The notes: generated by a model from the letters alone, not told the origin. A DNA stretch of 64,000 nt from Ornithinimicrobium avium (GCF_003351765.1 NZ_CP031229.1:2046001-2110000), one strand, 5' to 3'; shown: positions 1 through 8,677, counted from the first letter of the stretch. Numbers and translations are program-made.

Positions 1-702
1 GCCGGGGGGCGGCGGGATGAGCCCGGCGCTGCCCACGACGGTCTCCAGGATGATCGCGGCGAGGGTGTGCGGCCCCTCGGCCAGCACGGTGCGGCGCAGG
101 TGCTCCAGCGCGCGCTCGCTCTCCTGCTCCTCGTCGGCGGAGTAGAACTCGCTGCGGTAGAGGAACGGCCCCCAGAAGTGCACCACGCCCGGGATCGCCG
201 GCTCCGAGCCCCAGCGGCGCGCCTCCCCGGTCAGCGCGATCGCGCCCGCGGTCGCACCGTGGTAGCTGCGGTAGGCGGCCAGGATCTTGTGCCGGCCGGT
301 GTGCTGGCGCGCCAGCCGGATCGCGTTCTCGTTGGCCTCCGCGCCGCCGTTGGTGAAGAACACCTTCTCCAGGCCCTCTGGCGCCACCTGCGCCACGGCG
401 GCGGCCGCCTCGGCGCGCGACTCCTCGTAGAAGCTCGGGGCGACCGTGGTGATCCGGCCGGCGGCCTCCTGGATGGCGGCGGTCAGGCCGGGGTGCTGGT
501 AGCCCAGGTTGACGTTGACCAGCTGGCTGCTGAAGTCGAGGAAGCGGCGGCCCTGGTAGTCCCAGAACCACGCGCCCTCTCCGCCGGCGAGCGGCAGCGG
601 GTCGATCGCCTTCTGCGCCGACCAGGAGGTGAGCACGTGGGCCCGCGACAGCTCCCGGATCCGGGCTTCGCGGGCGGGGTCCGCGGGTGGGATGACGGTC
701 AT
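1..702 (-). CDS. Class III (PLP-dependent) aminotransferase, N-terminal part
   Basis: The gene starts at an ATG on the minus strand (702) and runs off the left edge of the window, so only about 234 N-terminal residues are visible. The reading frame holds the class III aminotransferase signatures: WFWDYQGRRFLDFSSQLVNVNLG near the start, FFTNGGAEANENAIRLAR around residue 120 (phosphate-cup region), YRSYHGATAGA, and ILETVVGSAG near the edge. The family transfers amino groups from omega-amino acids, diamines or GABA-like substrates to pyruvate or 2-oxoglutarate, using cytosolic PLP. The catalytic lysine lies in the missing part. It is divergent from the acyl-CoA ligase with a 66-base gap, which may hold both promoters. 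The substrate cannot be told from the sequence. Confidence 0.9.
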   Translation of the reverse strand, partial: MTVIPPADPAREARIRELSRAHVLTSWSAQKAIDPLPLAGGEGAWFWDYQGRRFLDFSSQLVNVNLGYQHPGLTAAIQEAAGRITTVAPSFYEESRAEAAAAVAQVAPEGLEKVFFTNGGAEANENAIRLARQHTGRHKILAAYRSYHGATAGAIALTGEARRWGSEPAIPGVVHFWGPFLYRSEFYSADEEQESERALEHLRRTVLAEGPHTLAAIILETVVGSAGLIPPPPG

Positions 703-768
703 GCCAGTGCAGTATGCCGTGTCGCTGCACCCTCTTGACGTCCGGGGGCAGGAGGGCAGGATGGGGCC

Positions 769-2421
769 ATGACGCAGACGCAGGCGGCGACCCCGGAGCT
801 CTCCTACGCGCGGGGGGCGGACGACATACCCCTCATCGAGGAGACGATCGGGGACAACTTCGACAGCACGGTGCGCACCCACCACGACCGGGAGGCCCTC
901 GTCGACGTGGCGAGCGGGCGGCGGTGGGACTACGGGGAGCTGCAGCGCGACGTCGACCGGCTCGCGCGCGGCCTGCTGGCCACCGGCGTGCGCACCGGCG
1001 ACCGCGTGGGCATCTGGGCGCCCAACTGCGCGGAGTGGACGATCGTCCAGCTGGCCACCGCCAAGATGGGGGCGGTCCTGGTCAACATCAACCCCTCCTA
1101 CCGCACCCACGAGCTGGCCTTCGTGCTCAACCAGTCCGGCGTGAAGATGGTCGTCGTCGCGCAGCGCTTCAGGTCCAGCGACTACCCGGCGATGGTCGAG
1201 GAGGTGCGCGGGGAGTGCCCCGACCTGCAGCACGTCGTCGTCATCGGCCAGGAGAGCTGGGACCAGCTGGCCGGTGCCGCGACGCAGGTGACCGCCGAGC
1301 GGCTGGCCGAGGTCGCGGCCACGCTGGCCGCCGACGACCCGATCAACATCCAGTACACCTCCGGCACCACCGGCTTCCCCAAGGGCGCCACCCTGTCCCA
1401 CCGCAACATCCTCAACAACGGCTTCTTCGTCGGCGAGGGCTGCTCCTACACCGAGGCGGACCGGATCTGCATACCCGTGCCCTTCTACCACTGCTTCGGG
1501 ATGGTGATGGGCAACCTCGCGGCGACCTCGCACGGGGCCTGCATGGTGATCCCCGGCCCGGGGTTCGACCCGGCGGTGACGCTGCGCACGGTCCGCGAGG
1601 AGCGCTGCACCTCGCTCTACGGCGTGCCGACCATGTTCATCTCGATGTTCGAGCTGATCGACGGGGGCGAGGAGTTCTCCGAGGCGGACCTGGCCACCGT
1701 GCGCACCGGCATCATGGCCGGCTCGCTGTGCCCCGCGTCGGTGATGCGGCGGCTGATCGAGGCCGGGGTGACCGACCTGACCATCTGCTACGGGATGACC
1801 GAGACCTCGCCGGTGTCCACCCAGACCACGCCGCAGGACCCCTTCGAGAAGAAGACGGGCACCGTGGGGCGGGTTGCCCCGCACCTTCAGATCCAGATCG
1901 TCGACCCGGTCACCCGGGAGGTCGTGCCCCGGGGCGTGGCGGGCGAGTTCTGCACCAAGGGCTACTCGGTGATGCTCGGCTACTGGGAGCAGCCGGACAA
2001 GACCGCCGAGGTCGTGCGCGACGGCTGGATGGCCACCGGCGACATCGGCGTGATGGACGAGGACGGCTTCGTCGAGATCACCGGGCGGATCAAGGACATG
2101 GTGATCCGCGGCGGGGAGAACATCTACCCGCGCGAGATCGAGGAGTTCCTGCTCACCCACCCCGACGTGCTCGACGCCCAGGTCGTCGGCGTCCCCGACG
2201 AGAGGTACGGCGAGGAGCTCATGGCCTGGGTCCGGATGAAGCAGGGCCGCGAGCCGCTCACCGCGGAGTCGGTGCGCGAGTTCGCCACCGGCAGGCTGGC
2301 GCACTACAAGATCCCCCGCTACGTGCAGGTGATCGACGACTTCCCGATGACCGTCACCGGCAAGATCCGCAAGGTGGACCTGCGCGACCGGGGCGAGAAG
2401 CTGCTCGGCGAGGACTCCTGA
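769..2421 (+). CDS. AMP-binding acyl-CoA synthetase (fatty-acid--CoA ligase family)
   Basis: This 550-residue cytosolic enzyme belongs to the ANL adenylate-forming superfamily. It activates a carboxylic acid to acyl-AMP and then to acyl-CoA. The P-loop-like motif YTSGTTGFPKG lies at about residues 196-206, YGMTETSP at about 341-348, the hinge region GRIKDMVIRGGENIYPREIE at about 439-458, and the C-terminal catalytic lysine in TVTGKIRK near 530. Length and motif order are normal for medium- or long-chain ligases. It is divergent from the aminotransferase and convergent with the SDR gene (24-base gap). A purine-rich stretch (caggagggcagg) precedes the ATG. The substrate is unknown; a fatty or branched acid fits the fatty-acid genes elsewhere in the window. 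Confidence 0.93.
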   Translation: MTQTQAATPELSYARGADDIPLIEETIGDNFDSTVRTHHDREALVDVASGRRWDYGELQRDVDRLARGLLATGVRTGDRVGIWAPNCAEWTIVQLATAKMGAVLVNINPSYRTHELAFVLNQSGVKMVVVAQRFRSSDYPAMVEEVRGECPDLQHVVVIGQESWDQLAGAATQVTAERLAEVAATLAADDPINIQYTSGTTGFPKGATLSHRNILNNGFFVGEGCSYTEADRICIPVPFYHCFGMVMGNLAATSHGACMVIPGPGFDPAVTLRTVREERCTSLYGVPTMFISMFELIDGGEEFSEADLATVRTGIMAGSLCPASVMRRLIEAGVTDLTICYGMTETSPVSTQTTPQDPFEKKTGTVGRVAPHLQIQIVDPVTREVVPRGVAGEFCTKGYSVMLGYWEQPDKTAEVVRDGWMATGDIGVMDEDGFVEITGRIKDMVIRGGENIYPREIEEFLLTHPDVLDAQVVGVPDERYGEELMAWVRMKQGREPLTAESVREFATGRLAHYKIPRYVQVIDDFPMTVTGKIRKVDLRDRGEKLLGEDS

Positions 2422-2445
2422 GGACCCGGAGCCCGGCGCCGGACC

Positions 2446-3237
2446 TCAGCCGAACGGCGGCGTGAACCTCCCGTCGACCGCGGTCCACCCGCCGTCGACC
2501 ATCACCTGGGAGCCGGTGACGAAGCTCGCCGCGTCCGAGGCCAGCCAGCAGACCGCGCCGACCATCTCCTCGGGGCGCGCCCACCTGCCCAGGGCCGACT
2601 TCTCGGCATACGCCCGGCCCCACCGCTCGTCGTCGCGGATCTGCTGGGTCAGCGGCGTCTCGACGACCCCGGGCGCGACCGCGTTGACCCGCACGCCGGC
2701 GGGGCCGAGCTCGGCCGACCACGTGCGGACCAGCTGCATGACGCCGGCCTTCGTGGCGGCATACACCCCCTGCCCGGGCTCGACGACGACCGCCCGGATC
2801 GAGGTGAGGGCCACGACCGAGCCGCTGCCCCGCTCCACCATCCGCGGCGCGAACGCCCGCACCGTCTCGAAGGTCGCCCGCAGGTTGAGCCCGACCACCG
2901 TGTCGAACTCCTCCGCGGTGTAGTCCAGCAGCCGCTTGCGCACGTTGACGGCCGCGGTGAGGACGAGCACGTCGACGTCGCGCAGCTCGCCGGCGAGCCG
3001 GTGCAGCGAGGCGGTGTCCAGGACGTCCACCGGGTATGCCGCGTGCGCCCGGCCGCTCGGGTCGGCCAGCCGGTCCTGGGTCGCCTCCGCGACCCCGCCG
3101 TCCTTGTCCAGGCAGCTGAGCGTGGCACCCTGCGCGGCGAGCCCCGCGGCGATCTCGGCGCCGATGCCGCCGCAGCCCACGACGACCGCGTGGCGCCCGT
3201 CGAGCCGGAACATCCGGGAGTAGTCGAGCGAGGTCAT
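2446..3237 (-). CDS. SDR-family NAD(P)-dependent oxidoreductase
   Basis: This is a 263-residue classical short-chain dehydrogenase/reductase. The dinucleotide-binding glycines are in VVGCGGIG near residue 20. The catalytic serine is in VALTSIRA, and the YAATK pair places Tyr near 158 and Lys near 162. The NAVAPGVVETPL segment and the C-terminal VTGSQVMVDGG strand are typical of FabG-like enzymes. The usual NAG motif is replaced by TAAVN. Its ATG overlaps the stop of the peptidase gene by four bases (ATGA), so it is the last gene of a regulator-peptidase-SDR operon. The substrate is not predictable. Confidence 0.92.
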   Translation of the reverse strand: MTSLDYSRMFRLDGRHAVVVGCGGIGAEIAAGLAAQGATLSCLDKDGGVAEATQDRLADPSGRAHAAYPVDVLDTASLHRLAGELRDVDVLVLTAAVNVRKRLLDYTAEEFDTVVGLNLRATFETVRAFAPRMVERGSGSVVALTSIRAVVVEPGQGVYAATKAGVMQLVRTWSAELGPAGVRVNAVAPGVVETPLTQQIRDDERWGRAYAEKSALGRWARPEEMVGAVCWLASDAASFVTGSQVMVDGGWTAVDGRFTPPFG

Positions 3238-4403
3238 CCCCGGAGTCTGCCACCCTGGGGACGAGTTCGACGGCGCTGGTCAGCCGTCCCTGGCTGGTCC
3301 GCGGAGCACGGGCCTCGGCGGAGCGCGCCGGGGAACGCCTCCCGGTAGGACCGCCACGTCCCGACCGGCGTCGTGACCGTCCCGGCCAGGAGCGTCGCCC
3401 GCACGATCGACCTGGTCACCACGTCGGCCGCGCCCTGCAGCAGCAGGTGGAGGCCGAACGGGTCGAGCGGCTCCCGTCCGCACGTGGACAGCCCGAACAG
3501 GGTGTCCCCGTCGAACATCGAGTGCGCCGGCAGCACCGCCCGCGCCAGCCCGTCGTGCCCGCTCATCGCCAGCCGCCGGGCCTGGGCCGGGGTGAGCGTG
3601 GCGTCGGTGGCGACCACGCCGATCGTCGTCGCCAGGCTGCGGGGCATGCCTCCGGGTCCCGGCCCGGCCGCCCGGGCCCGGGCCTCGGCCACCTCCGCGG
3701 CGTCGGGCGTGCGCAGCCGCGCGCCGGACGGGACCCCCGGGAGGCCCTCGAGGTCCTGGGCCAGCAGGCGGGAGGCGCCGTAGAGCTCGCCGGTGGCCGG
3801 GTCGACGCTCGAGCCGACCGCGTTGAGGACGACGAGCGCCGCCACGGTGGCGCCGTCGGGCAGCACGAGGCTGGCCGAGCCGACGCCGCCCCGGAGCCCG
3901 CCGGCCACCTGTGCGCCGGTGCCCGCGCCGACCGAGCCGAGGGCGGGCGGCGCGCCGCGCAGGGCGTCCTGGCAGGCGGCGGCGCCGAAGCTGCCGTCCG
4001 GCACGGCCTCCCAGCGGCCGCCGCGACCGAGGTCGAAGATCACCGCGCCCGGCACGATCGGCACCAGCTCGCCCGGCCCTCCCATCGGCAGGCCCCGGCC
4101 CTGCGCGAGGAGCCAGCGCATGACGCCGTCGGCAGCGGCCAGGCCGAACGCCGACCCTCCGGACAGGCTTACGGCGTGCGCCCGCTCGACGAGGTTGACC
4201 GGGTCGAGCAGGTCGGTCTCGCGGGTCCCCGGCCCGCCCCCGCGCACGTCGACGCCGCCGACCGCGCCCTCCGGCGGGGCGAGCACGACGGTGGAACCGG
4301 TGAGCCAGCCGTCGCCGACCTTCTGGTGGTGCCCGACGGCGAGCCCGGCGACGTCGACGAGCGAGTTGGTGGGGCCGGGCGCCGGACGGGGCTGGGTGGT
4401 CAC
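3234..4403 (-). CDS. P1/DmpA-family (S58) N-terminal-nucleophile peptidase or amidase
   Basis: This 389-residue protein resembles the S58/DmpA family, which includes D-aminopeptidases, beta-peptidyl aminopeptidases and the nylon-oligomer hydrolase NylC. These enzymes cleave themselves so that a Ser or Thr becomes the N-terminal nucleophile. Visible signatures are SGGSAFGLAAADGVMRWL, LNAVGSSVDPATGELYG, TTIGVVATDATLT (about residues 258-270) and a late DGDTLFGLST. By comparison with NylC, the nucleophile should be a Thr of TTIGVV; the residue before it is Ala, not the Asn seen at the NylC cleavage site. The frame stays open upstream of the chosen GTG, but that extension is arginine/proline-rich and unlike the family. 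The GTG overlaps the regulator stop (GTGA) and the stop overlaps the SDR start (ATGA). No signal peptide is visible. Confidence 0.85.
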   Translation of the reverse strand: MTTQPRPAPGPTNSLVDVAGLAVGHHQKVGDGWLTGSTVVLAPPEGAVGGVDVRGGGPGTRETDLLDPVNLVERAHAVSLSGGSAFGLAAADGVMRWLLAQGRGLPMGGPGELVPIVPGAVIFDLGRGGRWEAVPDGSFGAAACQDALRGAPPALGSVGAGTGAQVAGGLRGGVGSASLVLPDGATVAALVVLNAVGSSVDPATGELYGASRLLAQDLEGLPGVPSGARLRTPDAAEVAEARARAAGPGPGGMPRSLATTIGVVATDATLTPAQARRLAMSGHDGLARAVLPAHSMFDGDTLFGLSTCGREPLDPFGLHLLLQGAADVVTRSIVRATLLAGTVTTPVGTWRSYREAFPGALRRGPCSADQPGTADQRRRTRPQGGRLRG

Positions 4404-5023
4404 GGGCTGTCTCCTGGTGCCGGTGGGAGGGTGTCGTCGGCGAGGATACCGACCATCCGCCAGAGGGTGCGCGGCTCGTCCGTGGGCTGCCGGGACCGCT
4501 GGATCGCCGTGTCCATCAGCTCCCCGATCGCCTCGGACAGCCACGTCACGTCCTCCTGGGTGAGCTCCAGCAGCGCGGTCTGCAACGTGGCGCGCGGGAC
4601 CTGCTCGCGGCCGCTGCTCCAGTGGGGTATCCACGCGGTGAGGCGGGCGATGAGGTCGTGCAGGTCCAGCGCCTCCTGGTCGAGGAAGGAGCGCAGGACC
4701 AGCTCGTCCTCGGGGCCGACGCGCGCCTGCGGCGTGGGCACCACGTAGCCGTGGCCCGCCGCCACCCAGACGCGGTCCCTTCGGTCCCGCGCGTGCTCCG
4801 GGGCCTCGACGATCAGCCCGGCCCTGGCCAGCTGGCGCAGGTGAAAGCTGACCGAGTTGGCCGGGGTGTCCAGGAGCTCGGCCAGGTCGGCGGCCCGCCG
4901 GGGGACGTCCTCGTGCATGAGCTCGAGGATCCGGCGGCGCAGCGGGTGGGACATCGCCTTGAGCATCGGGGAGGTGAGCTGCAGCGGCCCTGCCCCGCTA
5001 CGTGGAGAGTCCGCGTCAGCCAT
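4400..5023 (-). CDS. Winged-helix (ArsR-like) transcriptional regulator
   Basis: This is a 207-residue cytosolic DNA-binding protein. Residues about 15-90 form an ArsR-type winged helix: MLKAMSHPLRRRILELM, then the recognition segment TPANSVSFHLRQLARAGLI and a wing (DRRDRVWVAAG). The C-terminal half is acidic and helical and probably serves in dimerisation or sensing; no metal-binding CxC is seen. The ATG at 5023 is chosen because AGGTGG lies 5-11 bases upstream; an in-frame GTG at 5032 is the alternative. It leads the peptidase-SDR operon and is divergent from the MFS exporter, an arrangement typical of a local repressor acting on the shared region at 5043-5090. Confidence 0.85.
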   Translation of the reverse strand: MADADSPRSGAGPLQLTSPMLKAMSHPLRRRILELMHEDVPRRAADLAELLDTPANSVSFHLRQLARAGLIVEAPEHARDRRDRVWVAAGHGYVVPTPQARVGPEDELVLRSFLDQEALDLHDLIARLTAWIPHWSSGREQVPRATLQTALLELTQEDVTWLSEAIGELMDTAIQRSRQPTDEPRTLWRMVGILADDTLPPAPGDSP

Positions 5024-5042
5024 GCCACCCACCTAAGCACAT

Positions 5043-5098
5043 CCCGCAAAAATAGTTGCGCAAATACTCTTGCGCACTTTTCCTTGCGGGTCTAGTGT
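5043..5098. promoter_or_regulatory. Shared operator/promoter region between regulator and MFS gene
   Basis: This short A+T-rich island holds four copies of a TTGCG/CGCAA element: CCCGCAA at 5043-5049, the perfect palindrome TTGCGCAA at 5056-5063, TTGCGCA at 5070-5076 and TTGCGGG at 5084-5090. The outer pair and the inner copies form nested inverted repeats, as expected for a dimeric winged-helix repressor. A TAGTGT hexamer (5093-5098) lies seven bases before the MFS start and fits a -10 box of a leaderless transcript. The operator role is inferred. Confidence 0.6.
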
Positions 5099-5105
5099 CT
5101 CCCCC

Positions 5106-6374
5106 ATGAGCACCACGACCACCGCCTCTCCGGCCCCGGCCGCCTCCGCCGTCCCCCTCCCGCTTCGGCGCTCCCGGACCTACTGGGTCTGGCTGGTGGG
5201 CGACACCGGTCAGGCGCTCGGCTCCTCGATCCAGTTCTTCCTCGTCCCGCTGATCGTCGTCCTCGTGACCGGCAGCACCGCGGCCGCCGGCACGATCGCC
5301 GCCCTCGGCCTCGGTGGCCGGATCGCGACCACCCTGGTCGGCGGCGTGCTCGCCGACCGCCACGACCTGCGGCGCATGATGGTCCTCAGCGGTGTCATGG
5401 CTGCGGTCGTGATGGTCGCGATGCTGGTGGCGACCCGGCTCGAGCTCGGCATCGTCGTGCTCGCCGCTCTCAACCTCCTCGCCGGGGTCCGGGCCGGGCT
5501 GCTGGGCGGCGCCTCGGACGCCGCCCTCAAGCAGGTGGTCCGGCCCGACCTCCTGCCCGCCGCCTCGGCAGCCAACCAGGCCAGGGACGCCGCGGTGTCG
5601 ATGGGCGCTCCGCCGCTGGGCGGCGTCCTGCTGGGGATCGGCGCGGTGCCCGCGCTCGCGGCGACGGCCGCGGCATACCTCGTCAGCGCGGTGGGCGCGC
5701 TGGCGCTGCGCGGCGACTTCCGGCCCGCCCCCGTCGCCGACCCCGGCCCTGTCCGCGCGGAGGTGAGCGCCGGGTTGCGGTGGCTGTGGGCGCGGCCCGA
5801 GCTGCGGCGCATCATGGCAGTCGCGCTCCTGCTCAACCTGGGGCTCAACGCCGCCATCGCCACCCTGCTCTACCACCTGGCGACCACCGGCGAGGACCCG
5901 GCGCGGATCGGGCTGGTCTCCACCGCGCTGGGCCTGGGCATGCTGCTCGGCGCGACGGTGGCCGGCCCGCTCGTCCAGCGCCTCCCCTCCGGCCTGGTGG
6001 CGACGGTGGGCCTGTCCATGGCCGGCCTGTCGATGCTCGCGCTGCCCTTCGTGCCCGGCTTCTGGCCGACGCTGGCGGTCCTGACCGTCAGCGTTCTGGG
6101 GGCGCCGGCGGCCAACGCGGCCGTCTTCAGCTATCTCATGCACCAGACCCCGCGCAGCGTCGTGGGGCGCGTGCTGAGCGCCGTCGAGCTGGTCGGCGCG
6201 GGAGCCACGCCGCTCGCGCCGGTCCTTGCCGGGTGGGGCCTGGCCACGCTCGGGCTGCGCCCGACGCTCCTGGTCTGCGCCGTCATCTGCCTGCTGGCGG
6301 TGGTCGCCGTGGCCAGCAGCCGCGCGCTGCGCACCCTCCCCCGCCCGGACGCCTGGGGGGCGGCGGCGCAGTGA
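5106..6374 (+). CDS. MFS transporter (EntS/MFS_3-like exporter)
   Basis: This 422-residue integral membrane protein has about 11-12 hydrophobic helices. The early motif VGDTGQALGSSIQFFLVPLIVVLVTGS, the loop GGVLADRHDLRRMM (MFS motif A region) and GVRAGLLGGASDAALKQVV are characteristic of the EntS-like MFS_3 group, which exports siderophores, drugs or other small molecules. The start ATG at 5106 has no Shine-Dalgarno match but sits seven bases after TAGTGT, suggesting a leaderless mRNA. It is divergent from the ArsR-like regulator, which probably controls it. The cargo is unknown. Confidence 0.9.
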   Translation: MSTTTTASPAPAASAVPLPLRRSRTYWVWLVGDTGQALGSSIQFFLVPLIVVLVTGSTAAAGTIAALGLGGRIATTLVGGVLADRHDLRRMMVLSGVMAAVVMVAMLVATRLELGIVVLAALNLLAGVRAGLLGGASDAALKQVVRPDLLPAASAANQARDAAVSMGAPPLGGVLLGIGAVPALAATAAAYLVSAVGALALRGDFRPAPVADPGPVRAEVSAGLRWLWARPELRRIMAVALLLNLGLNAAIATLLYHLATTGEDPARIGLVSTALGLGMLLGATVAGPLVQRLPSGLVATVGLSMAGLSMLALPFVPGFWPTLAVLTVSVLGAPAANAAVFSYLMHQTPRSVVGRVLSAVELVGAGATPLAPVLAGWGLATLGLRPTLLVCAVICLLAVVAVASSRALRTLPRPDAWGAAAQ

Positions 6375-6385
6375 GGTGCCCGCGG

Positions 6386-6811
6386 TCACAGCCAGCGTGG
6401 CACCTGCGCGACGTAGTCGGCATACTCCTCGAAGCGCGCGGTCAGCGCGGCCTCCTCGGCCGGGATCTGCCAGCCGCTGACCACCGCGACGAACCCGGCG
6501 ACCGGGAGCAGGGCCAGCGGTGAGCGGCGCGCGACCGCGTGGGCGGTCAGCAGGGTGGCCAGCCCGAGATACATCGGGTTGCGGGTGACGGCGTTCGGGC
6601 CGGTGCGGACCAGGGCCGAGGTCCGGTCGAGCGTGCGGGGGTCGACCGTGGTGCCGTGGCGGGCGAACTCCAGCACCGCGCCGGCACCCAGCCACCCGGC
6701 GGCCAGCACGAGAGGGGCACAGACCACGGTGGTCAGGGCGGTGGGGCGCCGGCCCACGCACAGCTGGGACAGGGCGGCGGCGCCGAAGAGGGCGGGGGGC
6801 GCGATCCTCAT
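6386..6811 (-). CDS. Isoprenylcysteine carboxyl methyltransferase (ICMT/PEMT)-like membrane methyltransferase
   Basis: This small protein of 141 residues has about four membrane helices. The RNPMYLG motif near residue 75 and the C-terminal EEAALTARFEEYADYVAQVPRWL pattern identify the ICMT/PEMT fold, where SAM binds in a membrane-embedded pocket. Bacterial members methylate lipids, isoprenoid or hydrophobic small molecules, and most have no known substrate. Its ATG overlaps the stop of the ABC ATPase gene (ATGA), so it is the last gene of the peptide-importer operon, an unusual partner. It is convergent with the MFS gene with an 11-base gap. Confidence 0.82.
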   Translation of the reverse strand: MRIAPPALFGAAALSQLCVGRRPTALTTVVCAPLVLAAGWLGAGAVLEFARHGTTVDPRTLDRTSALVRTGPNAVTRNPMYLGLATLLTAHAVARRSPLALLPVAGFVAVVSGWQIPAEEAALTARFEEYADYVAQVPRWL

Positions 6812-7659
6812 CCGCCCTCCACCCCGGCGGCGAGCTCCTCCGCGCTGCGGCCGGCGAGCGCCTGCTGCAGGTCGGGCACGGCCGCGAGCAGCGAGCGCGT
6901 GTAGGGGTGCTCCGGCGCGGAGAACAGCTGCTCGGTGGGCGCCACCTCCACGAACTCGCCCCGCTGCATCACCGCGACCCTCTCGCAGACGTGCCGCACG
7001 ACGGACAGGTCGTGGCTGACGAAGATCAGGGTGAGGTCGAAGCCCTCGACCACCTCGTCGATCAGGTTGAGCACCTGCGCCCGCACCGAGACGTCGAGCG
7101 CCGAGACCGGCTCGTCGGCCACGAGGATCTCCGGGCCGGGCGCGAGGGCACGCGCGACCGAGATCCGCTGGCGCTGACCGCCGGAGAACTGGTGCGGGTA
7201 GCGGTCGGCGGCGTCCGCGGACAGCCCCACCCGCTCCAGCAGCTCGACGACGCGCTCCCGGTTGCCGCGGTGCCGGCCCTGCGCGACGAGGGGCTCGGCG
7301 ACGATGTCGCGCACCCGCATCCGGGGGTCCAGGCTGCTCATCGGGTCCTGGAAGACGAGCTGGAGCCGCTCCCGCAGCCAGCCCAGCCGGCGGGGCGGCT
7401 GGTCGTGCACCGCACGCCCGTCGACGAGCACCTCCCCGGACGTGGGCCGGTCCAGCCCGCAGACCAGCCGCAGCAGCGTCGACTTGCCCGACCCGGACTC
7501 CCCCACGATCCCGAACCGCTCGCCCCGACCGACGGTCGCGGTCACGTCCCGCACCGCGTGCACCACCGGCGGCGGTGTCAGCAGCGAGGTGCGCCGCCGC
7601 CGGAACTCCCGGTTGACGCCGCGCAGCTCGACGGCCGCCTCAGTCGTCGTCTCCGTCAT
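6808..7659 (-). CDS. Oligopeptide/dipeptide ABC importer ATPase (OppF/DppF-like)
   Basis: This 283-residue nucleotide-binding subunit carries GESGSGKST (Walker A, about residue 45), FQDPMSSLDPRMRVRDIV (Q-loop and Opp/Dpp hallmark), FSGGQRQRI (signature) and ILVADEPVSALDVS (Walker B). The C-terminal SAPEHPYTRSLLAAVPDL segment is typical of OppF/DppF. The ATG at 7659 follows GGAGGTGA; upstream in-frame starts were set aside because they add only arginine-rich sequence. It overlaps the 3' end of the preceding ATPase gene by 20 bases. It hydrolyses ATP on the cytosolic face to drive uptake through the permeases at 8787-10585. Confidence 0.94.
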   Translation of the reverse strand: MTETTTEAAVELRGVNREFRRRRTSLLTPPPVVHAVRDVTATVGRGERFGIVGESGSGKSTLLRLVCGLDRPTSGEVLVDGRAVHDQPPRRLGWLRERLQLVFQDPMSSLDPRMRVRDIVAEPLVAQGRHRGNRERVVELLERVGLSADAADRYPHQFSGGQRQRISVARALAPGPEILVADEPVSALDVSVRAQVLNLIDEVVEGFDLTLIFVSHDLSVVRHVCERVAVMQRGEFVEVAPTEQLFSAPEHPYTRSLLAAVPDLQQALAGRSAEELAAGVEGG

Positions 7660-8677
7660 CGCCCTCACCTCCGGCCGGGTGGAAGCACGCATAGCCGTAT
7701 GCCGCCGCGCCGGCCGGGTGCTCGCCGCGCGGTGTCCACGGGGGCAGCGTGGCACAGACCTGCGTCGCGTGGGCGCACCGGCTGCGGAAGACGCAGCCCT
7801 CCGGGAAGGCGCCGGCCGGCGGCACCGAGCCGGGGATGGTCGGCAGCGCCCCCCTGCCCCGGCGCCCCGCGGCTCCGGTCAGGTCGCTCGCCGCGACGAG
7901 GCCCTGGGTGTAGCGGTGCCGCGGGTCGGTGAAGACCTCGTGCACCGGGCCGGCCTCGACGATGCGGCCGCCGTACATGACGAGCACCCGCTCGCACACC
8001 GTGGCCACCACGCCCAGGTCGTGGGTGATGAACAGCAGGGCTGCGTCCCGCTCCTCCACGCCGCGGACGACGAGGTCGAGGACGGTGGCCTGCACGGTGA
8101 CGTCGAGCGCCGTCGTCGGCTCGTCGCAGATGAGCAGGGCAGGGTCGTTGGCCAGCGCGATCGCGAGCACGACGCGCTGGCGCTGACCGCCGGAGAGCTC
8201 GTGCGGGTAAGAGCGGGCCAGGCTGGCCGCGTCCGGAAGGTCGACCTGCCCGAGCAGCTCGACGACCCGTCGGCGGGCCGCGGCGCGCGAGGGCTGGGTG
8301 CGGTGCAGCAGCATGACCTCGGCGACCTGGTCCCCGACCCGCATCGTCGGGTTGAGCGCGGTCATCGGCTCCTGGAAGACCATCGACATCGAGTCGCCGC
8401 GCAGCCGGGCCATCTCCCGCTCGCCCACCCCGAGCAGGTTGCGCCGCGCCGGGGAGCGGCCCGACAGCCGCACGTCGCCGGTCGCGCCCAGCCCCTCCGG
8501 CAGCAGCCCCATGACCGCGAGCGCGGTGAGGGACTTGCCCGACCCGGACTCGCCGATGAGCCCGACGCGCTCGCCCCGCTCGATCGTGAACGTGACGTCG
8601 TCCAGCAGCGGGGTGCGGGCCGTCTGCACCGACAGCCTCTCGACCCCGAGCACCACCCGCTCGCCGGGGCTCAGCAC
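7640..8677 (-). CDS. Oligopeptide/dipeptide ABC importer ATPase (OppD/DppD-like)
   Basis: This is a 345-residue ATPase with Walker A GESGSGKSL, Q-loop FQEPMTALNPTMRVGDQV, signature LSGGQRQRV and Walker B LLICDEPTTALDVT. The C-terminal oligopeptide-transporter domain has the cysteine-rich FRSRCAHATQVC pattern that often carries an iron-sulfur cluster in OppD/DppD proteins. Translation starts at a GTG (8677) with GGGAGGTG five bases upstream. It is separated from the permease gene by 109 bases that hold a long inverted repeat (8709-8764), the only sizeable gap in this operon. It ends in an acidic GGEGDDGDDD tail encoded where it overlaps the next gene. Confidence 0.93.
   Translation of the reverse strand: MLSPGERVVLGVERLSVQTARTPLLDDVTFTIERGERVGLIGESGSGKSLTALAVMGLLPEGLGATGDVRLSGRSPARRNLLGVGEREMARLRGDSMSMVFQEPMTALNPTMRVGDQVAEVMLLHRTQPSRAAARRRVVELLGQVDLPDAASLARSYPHELSGGQRQRVVLAIALANDPALLICDEPTTALDVTVQATVLDLVVRGVEERDAALLFITHDLGVVATVCERVLVMYGGRIVEAGPVHEVFTDPRHRYTQGLVAASDLTGAAGRRGRGALPTIPGSVPPAGAFPEGCVFRSRCAHATQVCATLPPWTPRGEHPAGAAAYGYACFHPAGGEGDDGDDD

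Noticed and set aside
4404..4634. Extended N-terminus for the S58-type peptidase
   Set aside because: The added residues are Arg/Pro/His-rich, overlap the regulator gene deeply and do not match the family, whereas GTG 4403 overlaps the regulator stop by four bases.
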